Assembly: GCA_905201055.1 (NCBI GenBank)
Contig: CAJKMT010000044.1
Location: 1-14,665, forward strand
From: an uncultured Sutterella sp.
GTDB lineage: Bacteria > Pseudomonadota > Gammaproteobacteria > Burkholderiales > Burkholderiaceae_F
DNA length: 14,665 bases
Reading direction: 5' to 3'
Notes under the pieces: model-generated
Database searches by the model: none
What the model was told of the DNA's origin: nothing
The model's input: only the letters and a program-made list of their open reading frames with translations
Shown: one piece after another, positions 1 through 8,404 of the stretch
Layout: each line of letters opens with the position of its first letter
Position numbering within the stretch: position 1 is the first letter of the stretch
Translations under genes and position numbers: made by a program

Positions 1-103
1 CCGCCGTTAGCTTGGCTTCGGCCCTCAACCGACTGCTCTCTCGAGCTAAAGCTGTTGCAGCTTTATGTCCTCGCCCAAATTTTGTCTGCTACAACCTTAT
101 TAT

Positions 104-556
104 TTAAAGCAGTTCAACCTCCCAGTTCTTTCCTTGGATTTTGGCATCTAACGCTCTGGTGTCGTAGCAGAGACGGTCGACAACCTTTTCTTCTTTTTGC
201 ACGTCCAGAGGTGTCAGTAATCGAATTTCTTTCTGAGAATATCGGTTCGGACGGTCGGCGGCCTTTTTAAGTGCAGAACGCAATACACTGATTTTTTTTA
301 GATTCAAGTCTCGTTCAGTAATAGCGTCCGACAGCGGACGACCATCCATTAGAGTGTTTGAATTGGTTTTATTGATACGGCAAATCAATGAGCTTAATTC
401 TGCACAAGTTTCATGGAGACGTTTGATGAGTTCAGCAGGATCTTCACTGGGGCGGTCACCTTCCTGTACCAGCACATTGGCATTTAGCCGTTCTTGTATA
501 CGAACCAAGCGAGTTTGCAGGTCCTTTCTCAGAATCAGAGCTTCAGCTAGTTTCAT
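104..556 (-). CDS. DIP1984 family protein (function unknown)
   Basis: A 150-residue, charged, probably all-helical protein that I recognise as the DIP1984 family (sometimes mislabelled septicolysin). Visible family hallmarks are the N-terminal KLAEALILRKDLQ (residues 2-14), the NVLVQEG segment (27-33), RINKTN (60-65), DGRPLSDAITERD (71-83), RYSQKEI (105-111) and the C-terminal LDAKIQGKNWEVEL (136-149). There is no signal peptide or membrane segment, so it should be cytoplasmic. The start is supported by an upstream GAGGA ribosome binding site 7 bases before the ATG. It stands alone and is divergent from the flavoprotein gene at 772. No biochemical role is established for the family; the heptad-like leucine spacing suggests a coiled coil. 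Family assignment is from memory of conserved motifs, not a search. Confidence 0.8.
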   Translation of the reverse strand: MKLAEALILRKDLQTRLVRIQERLNANVLVQEGDRPSEDPAELIKRLHETCAELSSLICRINKTNSNTLMDGRPLSDAITERDLNLKKISVLRSALKKAADRPNRYSQKEIRLLTPLDVQKEEKVVDRLCYDTRALDAKIQGKNWEVELL

Positions 557-684
557 AATGAATCCTCATTACTTTGTTCTTTTGATTCAGCATAAAAGGT
601 CAAACTTCAGAATTTGATGCACTCAGTCAAAAATTAATTTTTTTCAACTGAGTTTTCTTTAAGAAGGTGTTCTGATCATTGAAT

Positions 685-706
685 AGAACCTCTTGTGCTG
701 GGTTCT
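685..706. promoter_or_regulatory. Inverted repeat upstream of the flavoprotein gene (possible operator)
   Basis: AGAACC at 685-690 and GGTTCT at 701-706 form a perfect 6-base inverted repeat with a 10-base spacer, 66 bases before the start at 772. Its size and position would suit a dimeric repressor site or a small RNA hairpin. No clear -35/-10 pair was found around it, so its role is only inferred. Confidence 0.25.
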
Positions 707-771
707 GTCTAAGCTTTTTCAAGAAACGACTAAAATGTCTAGCGTCAGTCATTTTGAAAGAAGGTTTAGAA

Positions 772-1299
772 ATGTCCATTACCACTACGATTCATACTGA
801 AATGCGCCGCGAAGACCGCGCGGTGGACGATCCGACGATCATCAAGGCTTTTTTGCACCGCTGCAAGATGATCACCTTGGCGATTCACGATGAGCCTTTC
901 CCGTACATCGTGCCTTTGAGCTACGGCTACGAAGTCAATGACGACGGGCTGATTTTCTATTTCCATGGGGCTGCCGAAGGTCACAAAGTGGATCTTTATC
1001 AGAAGAACCCCCACGTGAGTTTCTGTGTGGCTGAACCCGCTGCCACCATCATTGAAGACAATCCTGCCTGCCGATCCGGTCAAAACTATTTCTCGGTAAT
1101 CGGACGCGGAGTCATCGAACGGCTGTCTGGCACCGACCGCGTCAAGGCCATGGATTCCATCATGCACCACTACATGGGTGATAACGGCGAATTTTCCTGG
1201 ACTTATCCCGAAGAAGTGCTCGACAAAATGGCTTTCTGGGCGCTTCGTGTGCATGAACTTTCTGCCAAAACACGTCAGGAAATGGCCTTCAGAAAATAG
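772..1299 (+). CDS. Pyridoxamine 5'-phosphate oxidase-fold flavoprotein, NimA-like
   Basis: A 175-residue cytoplasmic protein of the split-barrel flavin-binding (PNPOx-like) family, closest in style to the NimA/nitroimidazole-resistance-related subgroup. Seen directly: MRREDRAVDD near the N-terminus (11-20, the MRRxDR opening typical of this subgroup), PYIVPLSYGYE (44-54), FYFHGAAEGHKVDL (62-75) and the SVIGRGVIE strand (108-116). Family members bind FMN or related flavins and reduce small substrates; the actual substrate here is unknown, and drug resistance should not be assumed. I chose ATG 772 rather than an upstream in-frame start at 679 because AGAAGG sits 7 bases before 772 and the extra 31 residues do not resemble the family. 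It is followed 6 bases later by the carbonic anhydrase gene, implying co-transcription. Confidence 0.82.
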   Translation: MSITTTIHTEMRREDRAVDDPTIIKAFLHRCKMITLAIHDEPFPYIVPLSYGYEVNDDGLIFYFHGAAEGHKVDLYQKNPHVSFCVAEPAATIIEDNPACRSGQNYFSVIGRGVIERLSGTDRVKAMDSIMHHYMGDNGEFSWTYPEEVLDKMAFWALRVHELSAKTRQEMAFRK

Positions 1300-1305
1300 A
1301 AAATC

Positions 1306-1941
1306 ATGAAAAATTTCCATGATTTGGTCGGAGGTTTTCATCACTTCCGCGCCAATTATTTCCTCAAAGAAAAAGAGTTTTTTGAGGCATTGGCTCATTC
1401 GCAAAGTCCGAAAACGTTGGTCATCGCCTGCTGCGACTCAAGAACCGATCCGGCGATTGTTTTGGGCTGCAAACCCGGTGATCTTTTTGTCGTTCGCAGT
1501 GTGGCGGCCATTGTGCCCGCGCCTAACCAGGCAGGCGAGTACGATGCGGTGATGGCGGCCGTGGAGTACGGGGTCAAGCACCTTAACGTGCAAAACATTA
1601 TTGTCATGGGACACTCCAATTGCGGAGGCATTGCGGGACTTTTCAATCCTAAAAAAATCAGAAATGAGCGCTACATCAGCCGTTGGGTTTCCCTGGCCTG
1701 TCCGGTTGTCGTGAAAATTAACGAGGAAAATCCCGGGGAACCAGAGGCGCAGAGAGTACGCCTATGCGAAGAGGCTTCAGTGCTGCTGTCTTTGGAAAAC
1801 CTCTTATCTTATTCCTGGATTGAAGAGGCGGTGCAAAACGGCGCTCTGTCACTGCATGCGCTCTACTACGACATGCATCTTGGCTCACTTAATGTCTGGA
1901 ATCCGATGACTGAAGATTTTGAGCCGGTAGCTTTACACTAA
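1306..1941 (+). CDS. can: Beta-class carbonic anhydrase
   Basis: A 211-residue zinc enzyme interconverting CO2 and bicarbonate in the cytoplasm, supplying bicarbonate for carboxylation reactions and pH balance. The beta-class zinc ligands are all present: Cys42 and Asp44 with Arg46 in CCDSR, then His103 and Cys106 in the HSNC motif followed by GG. Length and motif spacing match the bacterial beta-CA family (E. coli Can is of similar size and uses equivalent Cys42/Asp44). There is no signal peptide. The start lies 6 bases after the stop of the upstream flavoprotein gene and has no strong ribosome binding site of its own, so translation is probably coupled. The gene ends inside the left arm of a strong terminator hairpin. 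Function is secure; linkage to the flavoprotein is an inference from spacing. Confidence 0.95.
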   Translation: MKNFHDLVGGFHHFRANYFLKEKEFFEALAHSQSPKTLVIACCDSRTDPAIVLGCKPGDLFVVRSVAAIVPAPNQAGEYDAVMAAVEYGVKHLNVQNIIVMGHSNCGGIAGLFNPKKIRNERYISRWVSLACPVVVKINEENPGEPEAQRVRLCEEASVLLSLENLLSYSWIEEAVQNGALSLHALYYDMHLGSLNVWNPMTEDFEPVALH

Positions 1942-1980
1942 ATACTGAAAAAGCCGATTAAAGTCGGCTTTTTCAGTATT
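1941..1980. terminator. Bidirectional intrinsic terminator between can and smr
   Basis: A perfect 17-base-pair stem, AATACTGAAAAAGCCGA at 1941-1957 and its complement at 1964-1980, with a 6-base loop TTAAAG. The GCCGA/TCGGC core is flanked by A5 and T5 runs, so it works on both strands. It overlaps the last base of the can stop codon and the first bases of the converging smr stop codon. Confidence 0.93.
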
Positions 1981-2686
1981 AAAACTTCTTAGCGATCAGC
2001 ACTCGCAGAGCGCCGGATCCGCCTTCTTCAGCGGGCGCTTGAACAAATGCCTGAACTTCTCTCATTTGCCGCAGCCACCGTCTTACCTGTCCCTTTAATA
2101 CCGGTCCGTCTTCTCCGCTGTTGATGCCTTTGCCGGTCACAACGCGAACACATCGAACATGGGCTTCCCGAGCCTGCAAAATAAAATCCACGAGTGCCCG
2201 CCGAGCTTCTTCCGTGCGGTAGCCGTGCAGATCAAGGTGAGCGCCCACGGGCCAAAGACCTCGCGAGAGCTTTTGAGCCAGATCCACGCCGCAGCCGACT
2301 GCAATATATTCCCGATCGCCCCAGTCATCGGCGCTTGCGCCATCGTAGCTGTCGGATAACCCTACTTCGGCATGAAGCTTAGCGGGGGTTTGCTGCACAA
2401 TCGGGCGAGGCGGCTTTTTGACTGCCGGCTGAACCTTTTGAGTGCATTGGTTAAGTTTGACAACGCCAAGCCGCTTCATTTCCTTTTCGAAAAGGTCTTT
2501 TTCAGAAGCATCGCGCTCGGTGGGCGTGACACCGATCCTTTTCATTTCTGCAGCAAAAAGCGCCCGGTCGTCTTCTGCTTTTTCCCGCCGCTCAAGTCTT
2601 GCGGCCTGTTCTTTTTCCCGAATAACAGCTTCTTCAGAAAGCCGCGCTTTCATCCCTTTTAACGCATCAAAACCTTTGGCACGCAT
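1979..2686 (-). CDS. Smr (MutS2 C-terminal-like) domain protein
   Basis: A 235-residue protein with a C-terminal Smr domain (about 150-231): LDLHGYRTEEA (151-161), VVTGKGINS (182-190) and the final strand GALRVLI (225-231). Stand-alone Smr proteins are nucleic-acid nicking endonucleases or ribosome-collision factors in studied cases; which applies here cannot be told. The N-terminal half is a charged helical region, with two copies of a short segment: ALFAAEMKRIGVTP (42-55) and DLFEKEMKRLGVVK (64-77), then a Pro/Gln-rich linker. The start has GGAG 9 bases upstream, lying within the end of trxB; the gap to the trxB stop is 6 bases, so the two form one transcription unit. Cytoplasmic; no signal peptide seen. 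Confidence 0.88.
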   Translation of the reverse strand: MRAKGFDALKGMKARLSEEAVIREKEQAARLERREKAEDDRALFAAEMKRIGVTPTERDASEKDLFEKEMKRLGVVKLNQCTQKVQPAVKKPPRPIVQQTPAKLHAEVGLSDSYDGASADDWGDREYIAVGCGVDLAQKLSRGLWPVGAHLDLHGYRTEEARRALVDFILQAREAHVRCVRVVTGKGINSGEDGPVLKGQVRRWLRQMREVQAFVQAPAEEGGSGALRVLIAKKF

Positions 2687-2692
2687 GGTGTT

Positions 2693-3652
2693 TTACTCCA
2701 GCTTTTCGAGATAGCGCTGAGCGTCAAGCGCAGCCATGCAGCCCGTGGCGGCACTTGTGACTGCCTGACGATAAACGGGATCCTGGCAGTCGCCCGCAGC
2801 AAAAACGCCTTCAATATTGGTCGCTGTTGCAGCCGAAGAACCGGTGCCTTGCGTGACAATGTAGCCGCCTTCGAGCTTTAATTCATTGGCAAAAATCTTT
2901 GTGTTGGGCGAGTGACCGATCGCAATGAAAACGCCGTCGACCGTGACCGTTTCATCGGCTTTTCCGGCAGTGCTCTTGAGCAAAACGCCGGTGACGCCCT
3001 GATCATCGCCGAGCACTTCCTTGACTTCGCTGAAAAGATGCAAAACGACTTTGCCTTCTTCGACCGCCTGCATGAGTTTATTCACCATGATGGGCTCTGC
3101 TTTGAAGGTGTCTCGGCGGTGCACAAGGTGAACAACAGAGGCGATGTTGGATAAGTAAAGCGCTTCTTCAAGTGCGGCGTTGCCGCCGCCTACCACCGCC
3201 ACAGGTTTTTTGCGGTAGAAAAAGCCGTCGCAGGTTGCGCAGGCTGAGACGCCTCGGCCCTTGTATCGGGTTTCCGATTCCAGTCCCAGGTATTTGGCGC
3301 TGGCACCGGTGGCGATAATGAGCGCATCACAGGTGAAGGTTTTCCCGGAGTCGGCCTCAAGGCGAATCGGTTTTTCTTTGAGGTGTGCGGCCGTGATCAA
3401 ATCAAATTCAATACGCGTGCCGAAGCGCTCGGCATGATCCATGAAGCGCTGCATGAGCTCAGGCCCCGGCGTGCCGTTGACGTCAGCGGGCCAGTTTTCG
3501 ATTTCAGAGGTTGTCATCAGCTGACCGCCTTGTTCCATACCGGTAATGAGAAGCGGCTTAAGGTTGGCGCGAGCCGCATAAACGGCAGCCGTGTAGCCTG
3601 CAGGACCCGAGCCGATGATGATGAGTTTTTCGTGTTGAACCGTATCTGACAT
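2693..3652 (-). CDS. trxB: Thioredoxin-disulfide reductase
   Basis: A 319-residue FAD enzyme that passes electrons from NADPH to thioredoxin. Seen directly: the N-terminal FAD dinucleotide-binding motif GSGPAGYTAAVYAARA (14-29), the redox-active CATC (Cys138 and Cys141) followed by DGFF, the NADPH-binding GGGNAALEEAL (155-165) with HRR (178-180) for the 2'-phosphate, and the C-terminal FAD motif GVFAAGDCQD (282-291). Length matches the low-molecular-weight bacterial type. The start is preceded by GAGG with an 8-base spacing. It is divergent from ftsK and followed by the smr gene 6 bases later. The trxB/ftsK divergence is a common betaproteobacterial arrangement, which supports the organism call. 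Confidence 0.96.
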   Translation of the reverse strand: MSDTVQHEKLIIIGSGPAGYTAAVYAARANLKPLLITGMEQGGQLMTTSEIENWPADVNGTPGPELMQRFMDHAERFGTRIEFDLITAAHLKEKPIRLEADSGKTFTCDALIIATGASAKYLGLESETRYKGRGVSACATCDGFFYRKKPVAVVGGGNAALEEALYLSNIASVVHLVHRRDTFKAEPIMVNKLMQAVEEGKVVLHLFSEVKEVLGDDQGVTGVLLKSTAGKADETVTVDGVFIAIGHSPNTKIFANELKLEGGYIVTQGTGSSAATATNIEGVFAAGDCQDPVYRQAVTSAATGCMAALDAQRYLEKLE

Positions 3653-3687
3653 TTTTCGAGCCTCATTTTCTATGATTGAACGAATTC

Positions 3688-3693
3688 ATTGTA
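3688..3693 (-). promoter_or_regulatory. Candidate -10 box for trxB
   Basis: On the minus strand TACAAT lies 35 bases before the trxB start in the 152-base divergent gap to ftsK. The correctly spaced -35 position is poor (CTCTTT), so this is a weak call. Confidence 0.3.
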
Positions 3694-3770
3694 TCCGAGA
3701 GTAGATGCGAAAAGAGCGGAAAATTTGCAAACATTGGTCAAGAAGCGCTCATTTCATGACGTAAACACCG

Positions 3771-3776
3771 TACAAT
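3771..3776 (+). promoter_or_regulatory. Candidate -10 box for ftsK
   Basis: TACAAT on the plus strand, with no good -35 at 16-18 bases. It overlaps an in-frame ATG at 3775, which argues that the true ftsK start is the next ATG at 3805 rather than 3775. Confidence 0.35.
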
Positions 3777-3804
3777 GTTGAGGTTGATTACAGAAGTTTC
3801 GTTG

Positions 3805-6225
3805 ATGAAAAAACCGGCATTAATCAAAGAAAAAGCGAAAAAAAATATATTGCAACCGTCAGCCCGCAAATCGACACGCAGCAAAGCAGCCGCCGTTCCC
3901 GTAACGGTGAGCGCGGTGGAAAACAACCCCATTGCAGTGCAGGATAAACGCAAAAAAGTCAGGCTCGGATCGGTGGCAGGCGTTTGCCTGCTCGTTTTTG
4001 CCGTGCTCTATCTGCTGATGCTGATTTCCTACAATCAAGCAGATCCTTCTTTTACTCATGCCGCGCCTCAGGTCAATCCGAAAAATTGGATCGGTTTATT
4101 GGGGGCCTGGGTCTCTGATATTGCGCTTTTTGCGCTCGGCTGGTCTGCCTATTGGTTGGTGCCCGTGTGCCTGATGAGCGCCTGGCGTGCGGTAAGCCCG
4201 AGCTATAAGAAACCGGCTTTCGGGAAAATCAGTCATCTGTTTGGTCTCATTATTTTGTTGTCAGCGAGCACTTCGCTTGAGGCGCTGCGCCTTTACTACC
4301 TCGCCGACCCTTTGCCGGGGGGGCTGGCGGGCGGCATTCTCGGCCAAACCTTAATGACGACCTGCGTGCCCGTTGTGGGTGCCTTGGGACTGACACTTTT
4401 GATGATCGTTTTTGCCATGTTTGGCGCGGCGGTCTTTTTTGATTTCTCATGGTTGGATGTGGCGGAAAAGGTCGGCACAAGGCTGGATCGATTGTGGCAC
4501 TTTTTTACCGACAGGCATGAAGCCCGTGTGGACGAGCAAAAGGGCAAGACCGCTCAGCAAGAGCTCGCTCAACACTTCAGTCAGGAGGCTTCTGAAGTGC
4601 CCGCCTTGGATAAGGCCGCCGACATGGCCGCGGAAGCCAGCCCTCCCGTTCAAAGTCGTCCTGTGATCAACCCCCAGGCCAAGGTGAAGAAGTCTGAAGT
4701 GGCGCTTGAAGCACAGCAAGACACGCTCTTTGAAGACATCACTCAACCGGTTCGTCCTTCGCTTCGCCTTTTTGATCCGGCAGGCAACACTGAGCCCTCG
4801 ATTGATAAGGCGTCTCTAGCTGTCATGAGCGGACTCATTGAAAGCAAACTCGCAAGCTACGGCGTCTCCGTCAAGGTTAAAGCTGCCAATCCCGGCCCGG
4901 TTGTCACGCGCTATGAAATTGAATTGGCCGAAGGCGTGAAGAGTTCGAGCGTAAAAAGCCTTGAATCAGACTTGGCACGCGTGCTTTCCGTGCAGTCTGT
5001 CCGAGTACTCGATACGGTGCCCAACACCCCATACATGGGTATCGAAGTGCCTAATCCGAGACGCCAGCTTGTCCGTATCTCCGAACTTTTGGGTTCTCAG
5101 GATTTTGCAAAATCAAAAGCCATTTTGCCCTTGTGTTTGGGTAAACGCATCACGGGTGAACCCTTTGTGGTGGATTTGGCGAAGATGCCTCACTTACTCG
5201 TGGCCGGTACCACGGGCTCCGGTAAATCGGTTGGCGTCAACAGCATGATTTTGTCGCTGCTCTACAAATTTGAGCCTTCCGCCCTGCGTTTGATTTTGAT
5301 TGACCCGAAAAAAGTGGAATTTGCCTACTACGAAGACATTCCGCATTTGCTCTGTCCGGTCGTCGATCAGATGAACGAGGCCAAGCACGGTCTTCAGTGG
5401 TGCGTCAAAGAAATGGAGCGGCGCTATAAGCTTGCTCACAGCGTCAAGGTGAGAAACCTTGAAAGTTATAACGCCAAGGTGCGTGAAGCCAAAGCTGCCG
5501 GTACTCCCTTAATGAATCCCTTGGCTAAGAATGTTGGGGAAGAAGTTGAACTCGAAGAGCTGCCCTACATCGTTGTTGTCGTTGACGAATTGGCAGACCT
5601 TCTGATGGTTGATAAGAAGGGCGTGGAAGAGTCCCTTATTCGTTTGGCACAAAAAGCCCGTGCGGCCGGCATTCACTTGATTTTGGCTACGCAGCGCCCG
5701 AGCGCTGATGTGATTTCGGGTCTGCTTCGCACCAATATTCCGTCGCGCGCCGCGTTCCAAGTGGCTACAGGTTCCGACAGCCGCATTATTTTGGATCAGA
5801 CCGGCGCAGAAAACCTGCTTGGCAACGGTGACTTCCTCTTTAAGATGCCGAGTCTTCAGGTGCTCGAGCGCATCCAGGGGGCATTTGTCACCGACGAAGA
5901 ATTGGAGCGTGTCACGCAATCGCTGCGTCAGATGGCTAAGCCCAATTATGTGGATGACGTGCTTGTGAGCGATGAAGAAGAAAGCGCCGCTTCCGATGAA
6001 CCGCGCGGTACCAACGGTGGTAAAAAGGATCCCCTTTTTGATAAAGCCGTGCAGATTGTGATTGAAAGCAATAAGTGCTCGGTGACCTACCTTCAAAGAC
6101 GCTTGGGTGTCGGCTACCCGAGAGCGGCTAACATTGTGGAAGACATGGAAGCCGAAGGCATTGTGAGCCCGGCTGATTCGAGCGGTCGCCGCACAATTAA
6201 CGCCAGAAATAACGAGGAACTTTGA
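3805..6225 (+). CDS. ftsK: DNA translocase FtsK
   Basis: An 806-residue septal DNA pump that couples chromosome dimer resolution and segregation to cell division. Domains in order: a basic N-terminal tail; about four membrane helices (roughly residues 50-215); a variable Glu/Ala-rich linker; the motor with Walker A GTTGSGKS (468-475, Lys474) and Walker B IVVVVDE (589-595); and a winged-helix gamma domain (742-806, DPLFDKAVQI... with GYPRAANIVEDME) that reads polar chromosomal sequences and contacts XerD in known members. The linker is short, as in many betaproteobacteria (E. coli FtsK is about 1,300 residues). ATG 3775 is possible, but a -10-like TACAAT overlaps it; 3805 begins MKKPALIKEK with AGAAG upstream. 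The stop overlaps the lolA start by one base. Confidence 0.95.
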   Translation: MKKPALIKEKAKKNILQPSARKSTRSKAAAVPVTVSAVENNPIAVQDKRKKVRLGSVAGVCLLVFAVLYLLMLISYNQADPSFTHAAPQVNPKNWIGLLGAWVSDIALFALGWSAYWLVPVCLMSAWRAVSPSYKKPAFGKISHLFGLIILLSASTSLEALRLYYLADPLPGGLAGGILGQTLMTTCVPVVGALGLTLLMIVFAMFGAAVFFDFSWLDVAEKVGTRLDRLWHFFTDRHEARVDEQKGKTAQQELAQHFSQEASEVPALDKAADMAAEASPPVQSRPVINPQAKVKKSEVALEAQQDTLFEDITQPVRPSLRLFDPAGNTEPSIDKASLAVMSGLIESKLASYGVSVKVKAANPGPVVTRYEIELAEGVKSSSVKSLESDLARVLSVQSVRVLDTVPNTPYMGIEVPNPRRQLVRISELLGSQDFAKSKAILPLCLGKRITGEPFVVDLAKMPHLLVAGTTGSGKSVGVNSMILSLLYKFEPSALRLILIDPKKVEFAYYEDIPHLLCPVVDQMNEAKHGLQWCVKEMERRYKLAHSVKVRNLESYNAKVREAKAAGTPLMNPLAKNVGEEVELEELPYIVVVVDELADLLMVDKKGVEESLIRLAQKARAAGIHLILATQRPSADVISGLLRTNIPSRAAFQVATGSDSRIILDQTGAENLLGNGDFLFKMPSLQVLERIQGAFVTDEELERVTQSLRQMAKPNYVDDVLVSDEEESAASDEPRGTNGGKKDPLFDKAVQIVIESNKCSVTYLQRRLGVGYPRAANIVEDMEAEGIVSPADSSGRRTINARNNEEL

Positions 6226-6857
6226 TGCGTAAGATTTTCGCTGCAGCAGCGGCAACGCTGATTTTTGCCAGTACATCGGTGATGGCTGCCGCCACGGATG
6301 ATCTCGAGCGTTTTTTAAATTCCGTCACAAGCGCTCAAGGCACTTTTGAGCAAACGGTTTTTACTCGCGAAGGGGAGAATAAGGATGCTGCCGGGAGCGG
6401 CGACTTTGCCTTTTTAAGACCGGGGAAATTCCGCTGGCACTATAACGCGCCTTTTGAAGAGCTCATTCAAACAAACGGTAAAACGCTTTGGCTCTATGAC
6501 GCCGAATTAGCACAGGTGACAGTGAAAGCGCTTTCCGGTGCCATTCCTGCATCTCCTGCCTCACTTTTATTCGGCGCACGTGATTTTCGTAAAGATTTTG
6601 ATGTTCAGAATCTGCCCGCAAAGGATGGACTCGATTGGCTTAAAGCCACTCCGAAAGACGCTTCTTCCGGTTTTTCTGAAGTGACCATCGGTTTTAAAGC
6701 GGGACTGCCTTGGCAGATGGTTTTGACGGACAATTTCGGGCAGCAGACGCGGCTGACTTTTTCAGACTTCAAAACCAACACCAAACTCAAAGCTAGTGAC
6801 TTTGAGTTCAAAGTCCCAAAGGGTGTTGATGTGCTCAAAGACAACAGCGCTTTTTAA
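6225..6857 (+). CDS. lolA: Outer-membrane lipoprotein carrier protein LolA
   Basis: A 210-residue periplasmic chaperone that takes lipoproteins from the LolCDE transporter and hands them to LolB at the outer membrane. There is a classic signal peptide (MRKIFAAAAATLIFASTSVMA, likely cleavage after residue 21 or 22). The mature part shows family features: AQGTFEQTVF near the N-terminus, FLRPGKFRWHYNAPFEELIQTNGKTLWLYD in the central barrel, and FEFKVPKGVDVL at the C-terminus. Length fits the family. The ATG overlaps the ftsK TGA (TGATG), with GAGGAA ideally placed upstream; a TTG one codon earlier is a less likely start. ftsK-lolA order is conserved in proteobacteria. A strong terminator follows, so a downstream rarA, frequent elsewhere, is not part of this unit. 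Confidence 0.94.
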   Translation: MRKIFAAAAATLIFASTSVMAAATDDLERFLNSVTSAQGTFEQTVFTREGENKDAAGSGDFAFLRPGKFRWHYNAPFEELIQTNGKTLWLYDAELAQVTVKALSGAIPASPASLLFGARDFRKDFDVQNLPAKDGLDWLKATPKDASSGFSEVTIGFKAGLPWQMVLTDNFGQQTRLTFSDFKTNTKLKASDFEFKVPKGVDVLKDNSAF

Positions 6858-6875
6858 CCGTAGATGACGTTTTAA

Positions 6876-6911
6876 AACAAAGCCTCGGAAAGTTCAGTCC
6901 GAGGCTTTGTT
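6876..6911. terminator. Bidirectional intrinsic terminator between lolA and the permease gene
   Basis: A perfect 14-base-pair stem: AACAAAGCCTCGGA at 6876-6889 and TCCGAGGCTTTGTT at 6898-6911, with an 8-base loop. GC-rich core with T-rich/A-rich outer ends on both strands. It sits between two converging genes. Confidence 0.88.
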
Positions 6912-6931
6912 AACTGTGGTTTAGCCTAGTT

Positions 6932-8371
6932 TCAGCCGGCAACTACACGAGTGTCGGTGCGCTGATTCTTTTGACTGATGCCGCCCTTTTTAACTTTTTG
7001 CGTTAAGTGATAAATCACGTAGCAAAGCACCGTGAAGGGCACGCCGCAGTAAAGGGCAATGCGCTGATCGGGATCGATACCCATGCCGATCATTACAATC
7101 ACGCACATCGCGCCGCCCACAATCGGAACCCACGGGAAGAAGGGGCTCACGTACTTCAATTCAGAAAGGCTGCGGCCGGAAGCCACAAATTGCTTTCTGA
7201 AGCGGTAGTGCGCAATGCAGATACTCAACCACACTGCCACGGTAGAAAAGCCCACGATGGACGTGAGAATCACAAAGACAGTGTCAGCGGCAATGACGCT
7301 TGAAGCCAGAGCCAAGAGTCCGCCCAGCATGCTAAATGCCAGCGCGTTGACCGGTACGCCGCGCTTATTGAGTTTGGCAAGGCTTGCCGGCATCATGCCG
7401 TCGTTGCCCAAGGACCAGACCATGCGGCCTGAGGCAAAAAGCCCGGTGTTAGCCGAAGACAGAATCGCCGTGATGATCACGAAATTGAAAATGTCGGCTG
7501 CATAGGGGATTCCCATCTGTTCAAAAACCGTGATAAAGGGGCTCTTGGAGACAGAAGCGGCCTCAGGCGGTAAAAGCGTTGCGACAATCAAAACCGTGCC
7601 CACGAAAAAGATCACGAGGCGCAAAAGCGACGCACGCACTGCCATCGGGATCACTTTTTCCGGGTTATTCGTTTCGCCTGCAGCCACACCGATCAACTCA
7701 GTGCCGGAATAAGCAAAGCAAACGGTCACCATGGTGAATAGGAGCGGCGTGATGCCATTGGGCAGCAATCCGCCATCACCCACGAGGTGGGTGAGGCCCG
7801 GTGAGCCCGACTCGCCGAAAGGAATCACATCAAAGAAAGCGCAGGCACCCAGGACAATGAATACCTGGATCGTCACTACCTTGATGATGGAAAGGAAGAA
7901 TTCACTTTCAGCAAAAAAGCGGGTGTCAATCACATTGAGCAGGAAAATAATTCCGCCGAAGATCAGGCACCACGACCAGATCGGCACCTGCGGGAACCAG
8001 TACTGCATGGCAAAGCCCACGGCAGTAAAGGCCGTACCGAGTGTGACGGTCCAGTTAAGCCAATAGAGCCACGCTACGGCAAAGCCCGAAGCAGGCGAAA
8101 TGTATTTGCTGGCGTAAAGGTGAAAGGAACCGGGTTCGGGGTGTGCCACGGAAAGCTCTCCGAGGCTTAACATGATCAGATACACCATGAAGGCACCGAT
8201 CAGGTATGCCAACACGGTGCCGAATGCACCGACGTTCGCAATAATGTGACCCGTTCCAAAAAAGAGTCCGCTGCCGATCACGCCGCCGAGACTCAACATG
8301 ATAAGGTGGCGCAATTGCATCGAGCGTTGAAATTGGGACTCGTTGTTCGCCGTAATATTTTGGGAGTTCAT
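6932..8371 (-). CDS. APC-superfamily amino acid permease
   Basis: A 479-residue inner-membrane transporter with about 12 hydrophobic helices. The amino acid-polyamine-organocation signature GGVIGSGLFFGTG is at 29-41, followed by a conserved GELSVAHPEPGSFHLYA stretch and WLYWLNW; these resemble the AAT subfamily that includes lysine, arginine and other amino acid:proton symporters. The substrate cannot be read from sequence; divergence from an argH/ornithine cyclodeaminase unit suggests a cationic amino acid or citrulline, which is inference only. I chose ATG 8371 because GGGGGAAAGG lies just upstream; an in-frame ATG at 8398 has no ribosome binding site. A lolA-side terminator lies downstream, and a long structured leader lies upstream. 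Confidence 0.88.
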   Translation of the reverse strand: MNSQNITANNESQFQRSMQLRHLIMLSLGGVIGSGLFFGTGHIIANVGAFGTVLAYLIGAFMVYLIMLSLGELSVAHPEPGSFHLYASKYISPASGFAVAWLYWLNWTVTLGTAFTAVGFAMQYWFPQVPIWSWCLIFGGIIFLLNVIDTRFFAESEFFLSIIKVVTIQVFIVLGACAFFDVIPFGESGSPGLTHLVGDGGLLPNGITPLLFTMVTVCFAYSGTELIGVAAGETNNPEKVIPMAVRASLLRLVIFFVGTVLIVATLLPPEAASVSKSPFITVFEQMGIPYAADIFNFVIITAILSSANTGLFASGRMVWSLGNDGMMPASLAKLNKRGVPVNALAFSMLGGLLALASSVIAADTVFVILTSIVGFSTVAVWLSICIAHYRFRKQFVASGRSLSELKYVSPFFPWVPIVGGAMCVIVMIGMGIDPDQRIALYCGVPFTVLCYVIYHLTQKVKKGGISQKNQRTDTRVVAG

Positions 8372-8404
8372 AATGCCTTTCCCCCAAAGTGCTGTCATTG
8401 CGAT

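Noticed and set aside
48..64. AAAGCTG-TTG-CAGCTTT hairpin after the DIP1984 gene
   Set aside because: The stem is AT-rich and no T-run follows on either strand, so I do not call it a terminator.
1..270. Plus-strand frame open from the window edge to 270
   Set aside because: It is mostly antisense to the DIP1984 gene, has no recognisable protein character and no ribosome binding site; bases 1-103 hold nothing I can support.
622..660. CTCAGT...ACTGAG stem followed by TTTTCTTT
   Set aside because: It looks terminator-like on the plus strand, but no plus-strand gene precedes it and the stem is interrupted by mismatches; probably chance in AT-rich DNA.
766..1404. Long minus-strand ORF of 212 codons
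   Set aside because: It is antisense to the flavoprotein and carbonic anhydrase genes, which carry clear family motifs.
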